From: an uncultured Prevotellaceae bacterium
Lineage (GTDB): Bacteria > Bacteroidota > Bacteroidia > Bacteroidales > Muribaculaceae
NCBI GenBank assembly: GCA_900318345.1
Contig: ONKD01000020.1
Span: 1-47,198, forward strand
Reading direction: 5' to 3'
Length of the DNA: 47,198 nt
Positions 1-7,252 of the stretch are shown here, one piece after another. The stretch's first letter is position 1. Each line of letters opens with the position of its first letter. Both the position numbers and the translations under genes were made by a program. The notes beneath the pieces were generated by a model. It was given only the letters and a program-made list of their open reading frames with translations, was not told where the DNA came from and ran no database searches.

Positions 1-67
1 TGCCGGCATCGATGTGTGCCATGATGCCGATGTTGCGTGTATATTTCAGTTGTGCGTCGGTGCCCAT
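1..67 (-). CDS. fusA: Elongation factor G, N-terminal fragment (cut by window edge)
   Basis: The reverse strand from an ATG at 67 reads MGTDAQLKYTRNIGIMAHID followed by AG. This is the N-terminus of translation elongation factor G leading into the P-loop (G1) of its GTPase domain. Only 22 codons are in the window. EF-G drives ribosome translocation and recycling in the cytoplasm. It lies 23 bp downstream of rpsG on the same strand, the usual rpsL-rpsG-fusA order of the str operon. The identification rests on this short but characteristic start plus the neighbouring genes. Confidence 0.93.
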   Translation of the reverse strand, partial: MGTDAQLKYTRNIGIMAHIDAG

Positions 68-90
68 TGTCAGTTCACGTCGTCGCTAAA

Positions 91-567
91 TCAGAATCTG
101 AAGTGAGCAAATGCGCGGTTAGCCTCGGCCATGCGGTGCATGTCCTCCTTGCGCTTGAACGCGCCACCCTGCTCGTTATAAGCGTCCATGATTTCAGCAG
201 CGAGCTTGTCGGCCATAGTCTTGCCTCCACGCTTGCGAGCGAAAATGATCATGTTCTTCATCGAAACCGACTCTTTGCGGTCGGGGCGGATCTCGGTGGG
301 CACCTGGAAGGTTGCGCCACCCACGCGGCGGGACTTCACCTCCACTTGGGGAGTGATTTTCTCCAACGCGGCTTTCCAGATCTCGAGAGGGGTCTTCTCT
401 TCACTGGCCATCTTCTTGCCCACGAGGTCGAGGGCGCTGTAGAAGATACGGTAAGACGTGTTCTTCTTACCATCATACATGAGGTGGTTGACGAACTTAG
501 TTACGCGAACGTCACCGAACTTAGGATCGGGGAGAATGATCCGTTTTTTTGGCTTAGCCTTTCTCAT
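91..567 (-). CDS. rpsG: 30S ribosomal protein S7
   Basis: The 158-residue product starts [20 protein letters not shown] and contains the S7 core [14 protein letters not shown] and the region [14 protein letters not shown]7 nucleates assembly of the 3' major domain of 16S rRNA and lines the E site. Length fits the 155-160 residues normal for bacteria. It is second in the str operon, 184 bp after rpsL, an unusually wide gap for this operon, and 23 bp before fusA. In other bacteria S7 represses its own operon by binding the intercistronic mRNA; whether the wide gap serves that role here is inference. Confidence 0.97.
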   Translation of the reverse strand: MRKAKPKKRIILPDPKFGDVRVTKFVNHLMYDGKKNTSYRIFYSALDLVGKKMASEEKTPLEIWKAALEKITPQVEVKSRRVGGATFQVPTEIRPDRKESVSMKNMIIFARKRGGKTMADKLAAEIMDAYNEQGGAFKRKEDMHRMAEANRAFAHFRF

Positions 568-751
568 TTTTTAAACACAGTTGTAGTTTTAAGTCTGCTT
601 GGTTGTCTTTTGCTTTGTTCTTCAACGCCCGCCGCTGCGGCGCGTTTACTCAACCAAATGTCCAATCCAATAAAACTGAAAACTAAGTTTGAAATTAATT
701 TTACTTCTTTGAATTGATTTTTAGTAAGTCAGGGCCTGAACTGGTCACGGC
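568..751 (-). promoter_or_regulatory. Long rpsL-rpsG intercistronic region, possible S7 control site
   Basis: This 184-bp spacer is AT-rich except for a short GC-rich patch at about 628-645 (minus strand CGCGCCGCAGCGGCGGGC), which can form a compact hairpin. No full TAnnTTTG promoter box was found in it. The wide spacing and local structure would suit translational feedback by S7, but no S7 target was identified. Confidence 0.3.
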
Positions 752-1132
752 TTATTTTTTCTTCTTGGGACGCTTGGCACCGTACTTGCTGCGGCGCTGG
801 GTGCGGCCTTCAACACCGGCGGTGTCGAGGGTGCCGCGGATGATGTGATAGCGTACACCGGGAAGGTCCTTAACGCGGCCACCGCGTACCATGACGATTG
901 AGTGCTCCTGCAGGTTGTGGCCCTCACCAGGGATGTAGGAGTTCACCTCCTTACCGTTGGTAAGACGGACACGGGCAACCTTGCGCATAGCCGAATTCGG
1001 CTTCTTGGGCGTGGTCGTGTAAACACGAACACAAACACCGCGACGCTGCGGACACGCGTCCAGAGCGGGCGATTTGCTGGTCGATTCCAGCGCAGTGCGG
1101 CCTTTTCTTACTAATTGCTGAATAGTAGGCAT
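752..1132 (-). CDS. rpsL: 30S ribosomal protein S12
   Basis: The 126-residue product starts [20 protein letters not shown] and has the S12 signatures [19 protein letters not shown] and [16 protein letters not shown], ending in a lysine-rich tail. S12 sits at the decoding centre of the 30S subunit. The lysine positions classically linked to streptomycin resistance are the wild-type lysines (TPKKPNSA and GRVKDLPG). It is first in the str operon. The start at 1132 is preceded by about 125 nt of leader and a good promoter at 1266-1297. Confidence 0.97.
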   Translation of the reverse strand: MPTIQQLVRKGRTALESTSKSPALDACPQRRGVCVRVYTTTPKKPNSAMRKVARVRLTNGKEVNSYIPGEGHNLQEHSIVMVRGGRVKDLPGVRYHIIRGTLDTAGVEGRTQRRSKYGAKRPKKKK

Positions 1133-1258
1133 CTTAGTTTGATAGTTTTTAATTAATTTGACAAATATTTTTCAGTTTGCTTCGCTGCGCTTTTCAGCCC
1201 TTAACCACCCACGCTATCAAGCGTTTAGCAGGCGTTTTTGAACCAACTGGCGCAAAAA
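1133..1258 (-). promoter_or_regulatory. 5' leader of the rpsL operon with hairpin
   Basis: This is the predicted untranslated leader between the promoter -7 box and the rpsL start. On the minus strand it holds a small perfect hairpin (ACGCT, loop TGAT, AGCGT, 1211-1224) and further short complementary stretches, then an A/T-rich run before the ATG. Such leaders often carry ribosomal-protein feedback sites, but no known motif was recognised. Confidence 0.4.
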
Positions 1259-1265
1259 AGCGATG

Positions 1266-1297
1266 CAAAATTACAACAAATTCCCTTAACAGCCAAA
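1266..1297 (-). promoter_or_regulatory. Promoter of the rpsL-rpsG-fusA operon
   Basis: On the minus strand TTTG (1297-1294) is followed after 20 bp by TAATTTTG (1273-1266), the full Bacteroidetes TTTG / TAnnTTTG primary sigma factor pattern. Transcription should start near 1260. Confidence 0.75.
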
Positions 1298-1621
1298 CTT
1301 TTCGACCTTTTTATTTTATATATAATGTAAACCACAACTGATTATAAATCAGCCACATAGACTTAAATCGGTATATTTCAAGCACTTCCAACATAGTTAA
1401 ATTTATTCAAATTTCACATTATTTAACATCATTTAATCAAAATCGGAGGATTTTGATAGACTTTTTGTCCACATCTCCTACCGATATTGACAAGAGCGAG
1501 AAGCAGATTCCATAGTCGATTAAGCGCTACACAATATATAATATAAATAGTTACTTATAAAAGAATCGATATGAGTTGAAATCCATTGAGCAATGGTATA
1601 ATGAGGAACTTTTTGGCATAA
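1298..1621. other. AT-rich non-coding spacer with repeated TA-rich motif
   Basis: No coding frame is seen. It holds a TA-rich 14-mer at 1318-1331 (ATATATAATGTAAA) and 1534-1547 (ATATATAATATAAA), the second being repeated exactly at 1930-1943 on the other side of the hairpin cluster. A short palindrome CCATTG-AG-CAATGG lies at 1583-1596. Confidence 0.5.
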
Positions 1622-1905
1622 GGGGGCTTACCTTAACGGGAGAGCAGACCGACTAGCTAAACAAGGCCGACGGCCTTGAATTGAGTTAGCCCCAGGGCGC
1701 ATAGGCCTTCGGCCTATGTGGCCTGGGGTTCAGGTGCATAAAGGGATGGGCCTCGAAGAGGGCCAATCACAGCCTGATTTGTGGCCCCCTACGGGGCCCG
1801 ATTAGGATAGCATCTCTTTCACCAAGCCACGAGGACCTACGGCCCTCGCGCCATGGTGTTGGTTCAAGTCAAGGCCTACTGGCCTTGTGCAGACCTTCGG
1901 CCTGC
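1622..1905. ncRNA. Candidate structured RNA: GC-rich cluster of hairpins, unknown family
   Basis: No coding frame is seen. On the plus strand at least six stems can be drawn: 1662-1668/1672-1678 (CAAGGCC, loop GAC); 1690-1696/1722-1728 enclosing 1698-1707/1711-1720 (loop TTC); a long-range stem 1740-1748/1811-1819 extended by GGTG 1733-1736 with CACC 1820-1823; inside it 1749-1754/1758-1764 and 1783-1788/1793-1798 (loop CTAC); 1821-1825/1859-1863 enclosing 1831-1837/1841-1847; 1871-1876/1881-1886; and 1889-1895/1899-1905. Many stems share a GGCC-triloop-GGCC core. Strand is unresolved: the stems at 1690-1728 and 1740-1819 use G-U pairs that exist only on the plus strand, while those at 1831-1847 and 1889-1905 have an A-C mismatch on plus that becomes G-U on minus. 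It does not resemble tmRNA, RNase P RNA, 6S RNA or SRP RNA as I know them. It could also be a cluster of REP-like palindromes. Confidence 0.5.
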
Positions 1906-1949
1906 ATTTTACGCGTTTAACCTCACATTATATATAATATAAAGACTAA

Positions 1950-1975
1950 GGGCAATTAGCTATCGCCGACTGCCC
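1950..1975 (-). terminator. Possible terminator of the tlpA-trxB-DUF3784 operon
   Basis: On the minus strand GGGCA and TGCCC can pair (1975-1971 with 1954-1950) and a T-rich stretch follows. The stem is short and the loop long, so this is a weak call. Confidence 0.35.
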
Positions 1976-2003
1976 CAAGCATCAAATATCATATAAAAGT
2001 GCT

Positions 2004-2318
2004 CTATTTCTTTTTGCGACTTCGGTTGGTGATGATGATTCCGGCAAGATAGACGAAAAGCAAAACAGGCAGCCCCACCAGCATGGTGACCGCAGAGTCG
2101 TCAATCAAAGCCATAAACCAAACGAAGGCCAAAGTAAACAATATCAGCACGGCGACAACGGCCCTCAGTTGCTTGATATTATACTGCTCGCGTTTCTCTT
2201 CACGTGCTGTGTTATAACCTGCAATCAACCCATCACCCTTGCCCGTCATGATGACGACGGCCAGGACGATCATCAGCAGGCTAATCGCCGATATCACGAA
2301 AATCAACGCGGCGTCCAT
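2004..2318 (-). CDS. DUF3784 family small membrane protein
   Basis: The 104-residue protein has three hydrophobic segments, at about residues 5-25, 50-70 and 78-97, separated by the conserved cytoplasmic-type segment GKGDGLIAGYNTAREEKREQ and followed by a basic end (NRSRKKK). The GKGDGLIAGYNTA signature is that of the DUF3784 family of small integral membrane proteins, whose function is unknown. It starts 11 bp after the trxB stop and is the last gene of the apparent tlpA-trxB-DUF3784 operon. The context suggests a link to envelope redox or stress biology, but that is only association. Confidence 0.75.
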   Translation of the reverse strand: MDAALIFVISAISLLMIVLAVVIMTGKGDGLIAGYNTAREEKREQYNIKQLRAVVAVLILFTLAFVWFMALIDDSAVTMLVGLPVLLFVYLAGIIITNRSRKKK

Positions 2319-2329
2319 ACAGGCATTTT

Positions 2330-3256
2330 TTAGGACAGGTACTGCTTGACGTCAATGGCGGCGCGGCAGCCTCCAGCGGCAGCAACGATGGCCTGGCGGT
2401 AGTGCGGGTCGGCCACGTCACCGGCGGCAAACACGCCCTCGACGCTGGTGGCGGTGTTAGGTCCCGTAAGCTTGATGTAGCCCTGCTCGTCAAGGTCAAT
2501 CTGTCCACCCAGGAAGTCGGTGTTAGGACGGTGGCCGATGGCGAGGAAGAAGCCATCAATGGCGATATCAAACAGTTCCTCCTTGTCGGTGCCCTTGAAG
2601 CGCACCAGGTGAGCCCCCTCTACCCCATTGTCGCCAAACAGGCCAACGGTGTTGGTGTTGAACAGGATCTCGATTTTCTCATTGTCCTTGACGCGCTGCT
2701 GCATGGCCTCGCTGGCGCGCAGGTAGTCCTTGCGCACGATGAGATAGACCTTGCTGGCGAGATGGCTCAGGTAGTCGGCCTCCTCACAGGCGGTGTCACC
2801 GCCGCCCACGACTGCCACGACCTTCTTGCGATAGAAGAAGCCGTCGCAGGTAGCGCACGCCGATACGCCCTGACCCGCATACTTCGTCTCGTCGGGCAAG
2901 CCCAGATACTTGGCGGTGGCGCCGGTGGCCACGATCATGGTGTCGGCAGTGAGTTGCTCGCCGCCGTCCAGGGTGACCAAGAACGGGCGCTGGCTCATGT
3001 CGATGCCAGCCACGAGGCCCGATTTCATCTTGGCGCCCAGGTTCACCGCCTGCTGACGCATGTTCTCCATCAACTGGTAGCCGTCAATGCCGTCGGGGAA
3101 ACCAGGGAAATTCTCAATCGTGGTTGTCTGCGTCAGTTGGCCACCCACCTGCAGGCCCTCGATGAGCAGGCAGTCGATAGCAGAACGCACCAGATATATC
3201 GCGGCTGTGTAACCGGCAGGGCCGGAGCCGATAATCAAACACTTTGTATGTTCCAT
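2330..3256 (-). CDS. trxB: Thioredoxin-disulfide reductase
   Basis: The 308-residue FAD/NADPH flavoprotein reduces thioredoxin in the cytoplasm. The N-terminal FAD-binding motif is GSGPAGYTAAIYL (about residues 11-23), the redox-active pair is C134-A-T-C137 in the sequence SACATCDGFF, the NADPH-binding motif is VGGGDTACEEA, and the C-terminal FAD motif is GVFAAGDVADPHYRQ. Length is typical. It lies 26 bp after the TlpA-like gene and 11 bp before the DUF3784 gene, all on the minus strand, with no promoter of its own visible, so it is probably co-transcribed from the promoter at 4448-4479. The short spacer before its ATG is made of repeated CTAAC units. Confidence 0.96.
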   Translation of the reverse strand: MEHTKCLIIGSGPAGYTAAIYLVRSAIDCLLIEGLQVGGQLTQTTTIENFPGFPDGIDGYQLMENMRQQAVNLGAKMKSGLVAGIDMSQRPFLVTLDGGEQLTADTMIVATGATAKYLGLPDETKYAGQGVSACATCDGFFYRKKVVAVVGGGDTACEEADYLSHLASKVYLIVRKDYLRASEAMQQRVKDNEKIEILFNTNTVGLFGDNGVEGAHLVRFKGTDKEELFDIAIDGFFLAIGHRPNTDFLGGQIDLDEQGYIKLTGPNTATSVEGVFAAGDVADPHYRQAIVAAAGGCRAAIDVKQYLS

Positions 3257-3282
3257 ATTAGTTAGAAGTTAGATGTTAGGAG

Positions 3283-4419
3283 TTATTTTATTACTTCGTC
3301 GAGGTAATCATAGAAAGCGGGATCCTCGCCCACGATGGTCTTGGCCACCTTGCCCTCGGGGTCAATGACGACCTTGGTGGGAAATCCGCGCACGCTATAG
3401 AGTGCCACGGGGTTGTCTCCTTTCTCCTTGTCCCAATAGACGTGGAGCCAGGGTATCTCGTGCTCGGCAACAGCTTTTTTCCACTTCTCGACCGTGTCGT
3501 TGCAGTCCACGCCCAGGATTTCGAGTTTGCCAGCATACTTGGCATAGTATTCCTTCATCTTGGGCATGCCCTTGATGCACCATCCGCACCACGAGCCCCA
3601 GAAGTCGATAATCACCCACTTGCCGCGCAGGCTGCTCAGCGCCAGCGGCTTGCCGTTGATATCGTTGAGTGTGAAGTCGGGTGCCAAATTACCCTCTAGT
3701 CCCTCTTGGAGCTCCTGATTGGCTTTTTCCTCCTCGATGGCGGCTAGAATGCCCTTGTACATGTTGGCTGCAAGACTGCCACGGGCACGCTCGGTCAACA
3801 GCGCTGCTCCCTCTTTCATGTGGTCGACATCATCGCCCAAATCGGCGAGCAACATGGCCGAGGCGTCAGCATCGGGATGAGCCTTGACATAGCCCAGCAC
3901 CGCATCGGCCAGGGCCTGTTCCAGAGCGGGATATTTCTCCTCAAACTCTTTGTCTATCTCCTCCTCGGGGACACCGGCACTGAACTTGCTCTGGCACTCC
4001 TTGATGAAGGCTTGAGCTGCCTCTTGAGGGGCTTTGATCAGATTAGATGCCTCGTAATAATCGCGATAGAACTGTGAGCCGCCCAACGTGAAGTCATCGG
4101 CACCGCCCTCAATGACTGCATACTCACCTGGCAAAGCAGGAATGGAAAACGCATTGACACGACTCAATTCTCCATCCTCCAGAGCGAACACATAGAGCAT
4201 CGCCGCATTGTTCAGGTCATCAAATGTCATGTCAAACTTGTCACCAGCAACGGCACGGCTCTCCTGAACCAGCATCTCATTGTCAGCGTCGACAAGATAA
4301 ACCCGCACCGAGTCGCCCAGGCCCTTGAAAGAAGCATTCACCGTGAATTTTGCACCCTGGGCCACTGCGCCCATTGTCATCATGCCCGCGAGCATGACCA
4401 TCAATAATTTCTTCATCAT
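3283..4419 (-). CDS. TlpA-like secreted thiol-disulfide oxidoreductase (DUF4369 + thioredoxin fold)
   Basis: The protein has a signal peptide (MMKKLLMVMLAGMMTMGAVA), then a DUF4369-like beta-rich region (roughly residues 20-120), a helical linker, and a C-terminal AhpC/TSA-Redoxin domain with the active site WCGWC, cysteines at about 277 and 280 counted from the ATG at 4416. Such proteins act in the periplasm as thiol reductants. An upstream in-frame start at 4470 is rejected because the promoter -7 box lies at 4448-4455, inside that extension; either ATG of the MM pair (4419 or 4416) is possible. It heads the tlpA-trxB-DUF3784 operon, divergent from msrA. Confidence 0.88.
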   Translation of the reverse strand: MMKKLLMVMLAGMMTMGAVAQGAKFTVNASFKGLGDSVRVYLVDADNEMLVQESRAVAGDKFDMTFDDLNNAAMLYVFALEDGELSRVNAFSIPALPGEYAVIEGGADDFTLGGSQFYRDYYEASNLIKAPQEAAQAFIKECQSKFSAGVPEEEIDKEFEEKYPALEQALADAVLGYVKAHPDADASAMLLADLGDDVDHMKEGAALLTERARGSLAANMYKGILAAIEEEKANQELQEGLEGNLAPDFTLNDINGKPLALSSLRGKWVIIDFWGSWCGWCIKGMPKMKEYYAKYAGKLEILGVDCNDTVEKWKKAVAEHEIPWLHVYWDKEKGDNPVALYSVRGFPTKVVIDPEGKVAKTIVGEDPAFYDYLDEVIK

Positions 4420-4447
4420 CTTGTAGTTAATTATACTTTTCTTGCTG

Positions 4448-4479
4448 CAAATATAGCAGTGTTTCTCCAAAGGAGCAAA
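4448..4479 (-). promoter_or_regulatory. Promoter of the tlpA-trxB-DUF3784 operon
   Basis: On the minus strand TTTG (4479-4476), 20 bp, then TATATTTG (4455-4448), the full Bacteroidetes consensus. It decides the downstream start codon at 4419/4416. Only 16 bp separate it from the divergent msrA promoter. Confidence 0.75.
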
Positions 4480-4495
4480 TTATCTTCCTGTTAAT

Positions 4496-4527
4496 GTTGC
4501 CCAGCATTGGCAAAAGTGGTAACTTTG
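4496..4527 (+). promoter_or_regulatory. Promoter of msrA
   Basis: GTTG (4496-4499), 20 bp, then TAACTTTG (4520-4527). The start of transcription is expected near 4532, which excludes the upstream in-frame ATG at 4494 and supports the ATG at 4554. Confidence 0.7.
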
Positions 4528-4553
4528 TGGCAAACTTAACGGACAAGATAGTT

Positions 4554-5057
4554 ATGAAGGAAATTTATTTTGCAGGAGGCTGTTTCTGGGGAACAGAGCA
4601 TTACTTCAAGATGATAAAGGGCGTGAAAGAGACCGAGGTGGGCTATGCCAACGGCCACACCGAGAACCCCACCTATCAAGACGTTTGCACCGACAAGACG
4701 GGCTTTGCCGAGACCGTGCGCATCGCCTATGACCCCGATGAGGTATCGCTGCAGTTCCTGACCGAGATGTATTTCAAAGCCATCGACCCTGTGAGCGTTA
4801 ACCAGCAGGGGCACGACAAGGGCACCCAATACCGCACGGGCATCTACTACACCGACGAGGCCGACGTGCCGACGCTGCAAGCTGTGTATAACCGCGTGCA
4901 GGCCGAGGTGAAAGTGCGCCTCGCCGTCGAGCTGCTGCCGCTCAAGAATTTCTACACTGCCGAGGAATACCACCAGGACTACCTCGACAAGAACCCTGAC
5001 GGCTACTGCCACCTGCCGCTGGAACTGTTTGAAATGGCCAAGAAAGCCAATCAATAA
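4554..5057 (+). CDS. msrA: Peptide methionine (S)-sulfoxide reductase
   Basis: From the ATG at 4554 the product is 167 residues and starts MKEIYFAGGCFWGTEHYF. GCFWG is the MsrA signature and Cys10 the catalytic nucleophile. The fold continues with VGYANGHTENPTY and ends in the family-typical region YHQDYLDKNPDGYCH, whose cysteine can be a recycling residue. MsrA repairs S-methionine sulfoxide in proteins using thioredoxin. This fits its position divergent from trxB and the TlpA-like gene. No MsrB domain is fused and none is in the window. A short unrelated-looking segment at the C-terminus ends five bases before the next gene. Confidence 0.95.
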   Translation: MKEIYFAGGCFWGTEHYFKMIKGVKETEVGYANGHTENPTYQDVCTDKTGFAETVRIAYDPDEVSLQFLTEMYFKAIDPVSVNQQGHDKGTQYRTGIYYTDEADVPTLQAVYNRVQAEVKVRLAVELLPLKNFYTAEEYHQDYLDKNPDGYCHLPLELFEMAKKANQ

Positions 5058-5061
5058 TCAA

Positions 5062-6048
5062 ATGACCCTGCAAGGCGCCAAACAACTTATCCGACAATGG
5101 ACTGACCGTGATCACCGGTGGATCACCGTGCCCGTCACTGTTGCCGCGCTGCTGGTGCTGTTTGTTCTCGTCAAGAGTTGCCAGGGCATTGCCTACAACT
5201 TCACCAACGAGTGCCGCATCTACCGCTTGGGCTATCCCATCGACCAGGCCCGTGCCCTTGCCGCTGTGTTGAGCGACGAGCAGGCCGACTCACTCATCGT
5301 GCGCGGCGAACACGACACCATCGCCTATCCCTTATTGAGCGAGCGTTATTTCATCGCCAAGAACTTCGATCGCTACCTCGCCTATCACAAGGTGGACACG
5401 ACCCTGACCTCACTCAAGGATATCGTCGCCATTGTCAACGTGGGGCGCGACCTCGACCGTGAAACCGTCGCTGTTCCCTGCGACACCAGCAAGGGCCATC
5501 TGATGCTGGTCAACGGGCGCCATTACCTTGACGAGAACTACAAGCCAGACAGCCTGGTGCAGTTCCAGAAGACTTACTGCTATGAGGAGCAAAGAGCACT
5601 CGGTGATGTGGTTCAAGCCTTCATGGCCATGCAGCAGGAGTGCAAGAAACAGACCGATGCCCAGTTGATGGTCAACTCGGCCTATCGCTCCTATCAGCAA
5701 CAAATAGGAACCTACAAACGCAACGAGAAGGGATATGCCGCCCGCGCAGGAAGCAGTGAGCACCAGACGGGACTTGCCCTCGACGTCACGTCGCTGCAGC
5801 ACCCCATGAGGTGGCCGTTCGACACGTCCAAGGAGGGCGTGTGGATGCGGGAACATTGCCATGAGTTTGGCTTTATCCTGCGCTACCCCAAAAAACAGGC
5901 AAACGTGATGGGTTACAACTACGAGCCGTGGCACTTGCGCTACGTGGGCAAAGAGACGGCTAAACGCGTCCACGACGAGGACATCACCTATGACGAGTAC
6001 TACGCCTACTACATCGAAGGGCCCCACGCGAAGACGCAAAGTCGCTAA
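5062..6048 (+). CDS. VanY-type D-alanyl-D-alanine carboxypeptidase (peptidase M15B)
   Basis: From the ATG at 5062 the protein has 328 residues: a short cytoplasmic N-terminus, one membrane anchor (about residues 16-38, VPVTVAALLVLFVLVKSC), an extracytoplasmic region of unclear fold, and a C-terminal VanY domain. Zinc-ligand motifs are SSEHQTGLALDVTS (SxHxxGxAxD) and EPWHLRYVG (ExxH). Such enzymes trim the terminal D-Ala from peptidoglycan stem peptides. The gene starts 4 bp after msrA ends, so the two are probably co-transcribed although their functions are not obviously linked. It converges on the ATP-grasp gene. Confidence 0.9.
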   Translation: MTLQGAKQLIRQWTDRDHRWITVPVTVAALLVLFVLVKSCQGIAYNFTNECRIYRLGYPIDQARALAAVLSDEQADSLIVRGEHDTIAYPLLSERYFIAKNFDRYLAYHKVDTTLTSLKDIVAIVNVGRDLDRETVAVPCDTSKGHLMLVNGRHYLDENYKPDSLVQFQKTYCYEEQRALGDVVQAFMAMQQECKKQTDAQLMVNSAYRSYQQQIGTYKRNEKGYAARAGSSEHQTGLALDVTSLQHPMRWPFDTSKEGVWMREHCHEFGFILRYPKKQANVMGYNYEPWHLRYVGKETAKRVHDEDITYDEYYAYYIEGPHAKTQSR

Positions 6049-6066
6049 GATAATGCAAGTTCAACG

Positions 6067-6101
6067 AAAATAAAGCATTGATAATCAAGACTTTATTTTT
6101 T
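6067..6101. terminator. Bidirectional AT-rich terminator between convergent genes
   Basis: AAAATAAAG (6067-6075) pairs with CTTTATTTT (6091-6099); a T run follows on plus and an A-rich side lies on the left. It sits between the VanY gene and the convergent ATP-grasp gene. Confidence 0.5.
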
Positions 6102-6111
6102 CGAGTTCACA

Positions 6112-7149
6112 CTAAGATAAGTTTAGTGAATAACCGGATTTGTTGGCGGTGATTGTGAAGTTGCCACGCAGGCCGTGACGGCTGCCCATGGCGGCAGTAA
6201 CCATGCCCATGGTCATGCGCAGGTTGACCTCCACACAGGGATTCAGAGCGATTTTGCCGTTTTCATCCCAATAGAACATCATATCGATACCCAACGGGCC
6301 GTCATAGTGCGGCGCGACAAGATCATCTATGGCCATAAGCAACTCACCAATAACCGGGTCAAGATCGGGATACATCCCGAGTAGGAACTCGTGCAGTTCC
6401 TCCATCGGGGCTACCCTACCCGACCCAAACTGGCTATGGAAGTCGCTGTCAAACACCGAATAACCCATGAACATGGTTTGGCCGTCACGGCACATGCACT
6501 CGATGGCAAAATCCTGAATCCTATCCAGCCCCACCTCACACAGCAGCGAGCCTTGCTTTTTCAGCGCTCCCTCAATCCAGCGGGGCACATGGTTGTCGCC
6601 CTCAGGGTCAATCACGCGGTAGATGCCCTTACCGCTGCCCGACCACGGCATCTTGAGGTAGCAACCGGGATGACGCTTGATAAACGCATTAACCTCCTCT
6701 ACAGTAGTTAGTTCCACAGGACAGGGAGAAAAAGCGTTCCCCAAGGCCTGATGCACAGCGATGCTTGTGCGACGATGAGACAAGCGCCTGATACAGTCCA
6801 ATTCAGCATCAGTCGGGAGATATTCGGGCGACACTCCCGCTTGCAGCAAACGGTAACGCAACGCGGCATCCCATCCCCATGGATGGATGCGGCAAGGACC
6901 CAGTCCAGCGATTTGGCTAATGGGAACGGGCTTTACGTCAAGAGCATGCTCTTGCAACCAATGGCGGTCCTCCTCAATCGGGGCATCATCGGGGACAGCA
7001 ATATAGGAGCCGGCTGTCGCCACCCAGGCTGGCAGCAACCGCAGGTCATGGCGGAACTGGCGGGCAAACGGCGGCGCGGTGTAATTGTGCGCCCCATGCG
7101 CCAGCGCCAGGTCATGCTCAGGATTGAAAAGATAAACGTTGACCATCAT
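6112..7149 (-). CDS. ATP-grasp fold protein of unknown substrate
   Basis: From the ATG pair at 7149/7146 the protein has about 345 residues and starts MMVNVYLFNPEHDLALAHG. Visible ATP-grasp features are the nucleotide-binding loop YLKMPWSGSGKGIYRV in the middle and the C-terminal metal/ATP-binding strands GPLGIDMMFYWDENGKIALN and PCVEVNLRMTMGM, with acidic and Asn ligands in the usual order. ATP-grasp enzymes join a carboxylate to an amine or thiol, but the substrate cannot be read from sequence. The NPEHDLAL N-terminus is shared by Bacteroidetes proteins of unknown function as I recall them. A longer frame to 7386 is rejected because it overlaps the preceding gene and lacks signs of coding. 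Confidence 0.7.
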   Translation of the reverse strand: MMVNVYLFNPEHDLALAHGAHNYTAPPFARQFRHDLRLLPAWVATAGSYIAVPDDAPIEEDRHWLQEHALDVKPVPISQIAGLGPCRIHPWGWDAALRYRLLQAGVSPEYLPTDAELDCIRRLSHRRTSIAVHQALGNAFSPCPVELTTVEEVNAFIKRHPGCYLKMPWSGSGKGIYRVIDPEGDNHVPRWIEGALKKQGSLLCEVGLDRIQDFAIECMCRDGQTMFMGYSVFDSDFHSQFGSGRVAPMEELHEFLLGMYPDLDPVIGELLMAIDDLVAPHYDGPLGIDMMFYWDENGKIALNPCVEVNLRMTMGMVTAAMGSRHGLRGNFTITANKSGYSLNLS

Positions 7150-7181
7150 GTGCAGGATAACAATATTATCACAATCAACAA

Positions 7182-7189
7182 CAAAAATA
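7182..7189 (-). promoter_or_regulatory. Possible -7 box for the ATP-grasp gene
   Basis: TATTTTTG on the minus strand, 33 bp before the ATG at 7149. A good -33 TTTG at the usual distance was not found. Confidence 0.4.
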
Positions 7190-7252
7190 ACTGAAGCGTT
7201 CGAGCCATGCGACAAGAATTGCAAATCAGACTTTTCAGATGATTCAGTTGTT

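Noticed and set aside
1239-1253. GAACCAACTGGCGCA shared exactly with the terminator at 42952-42966.
   Set aside because: A 15-bp match within 47 kb is expected about once or twice by chance, and the two settings differ.
1576-1602. Sigma70-like TTGAAA and TATAAT in front of the hairpin cluster.
   Set aside because: Spacing is 15 bp and Bacteroidetes use TAnnTTTG; not enough to assign a promoter or strand to the RNA.
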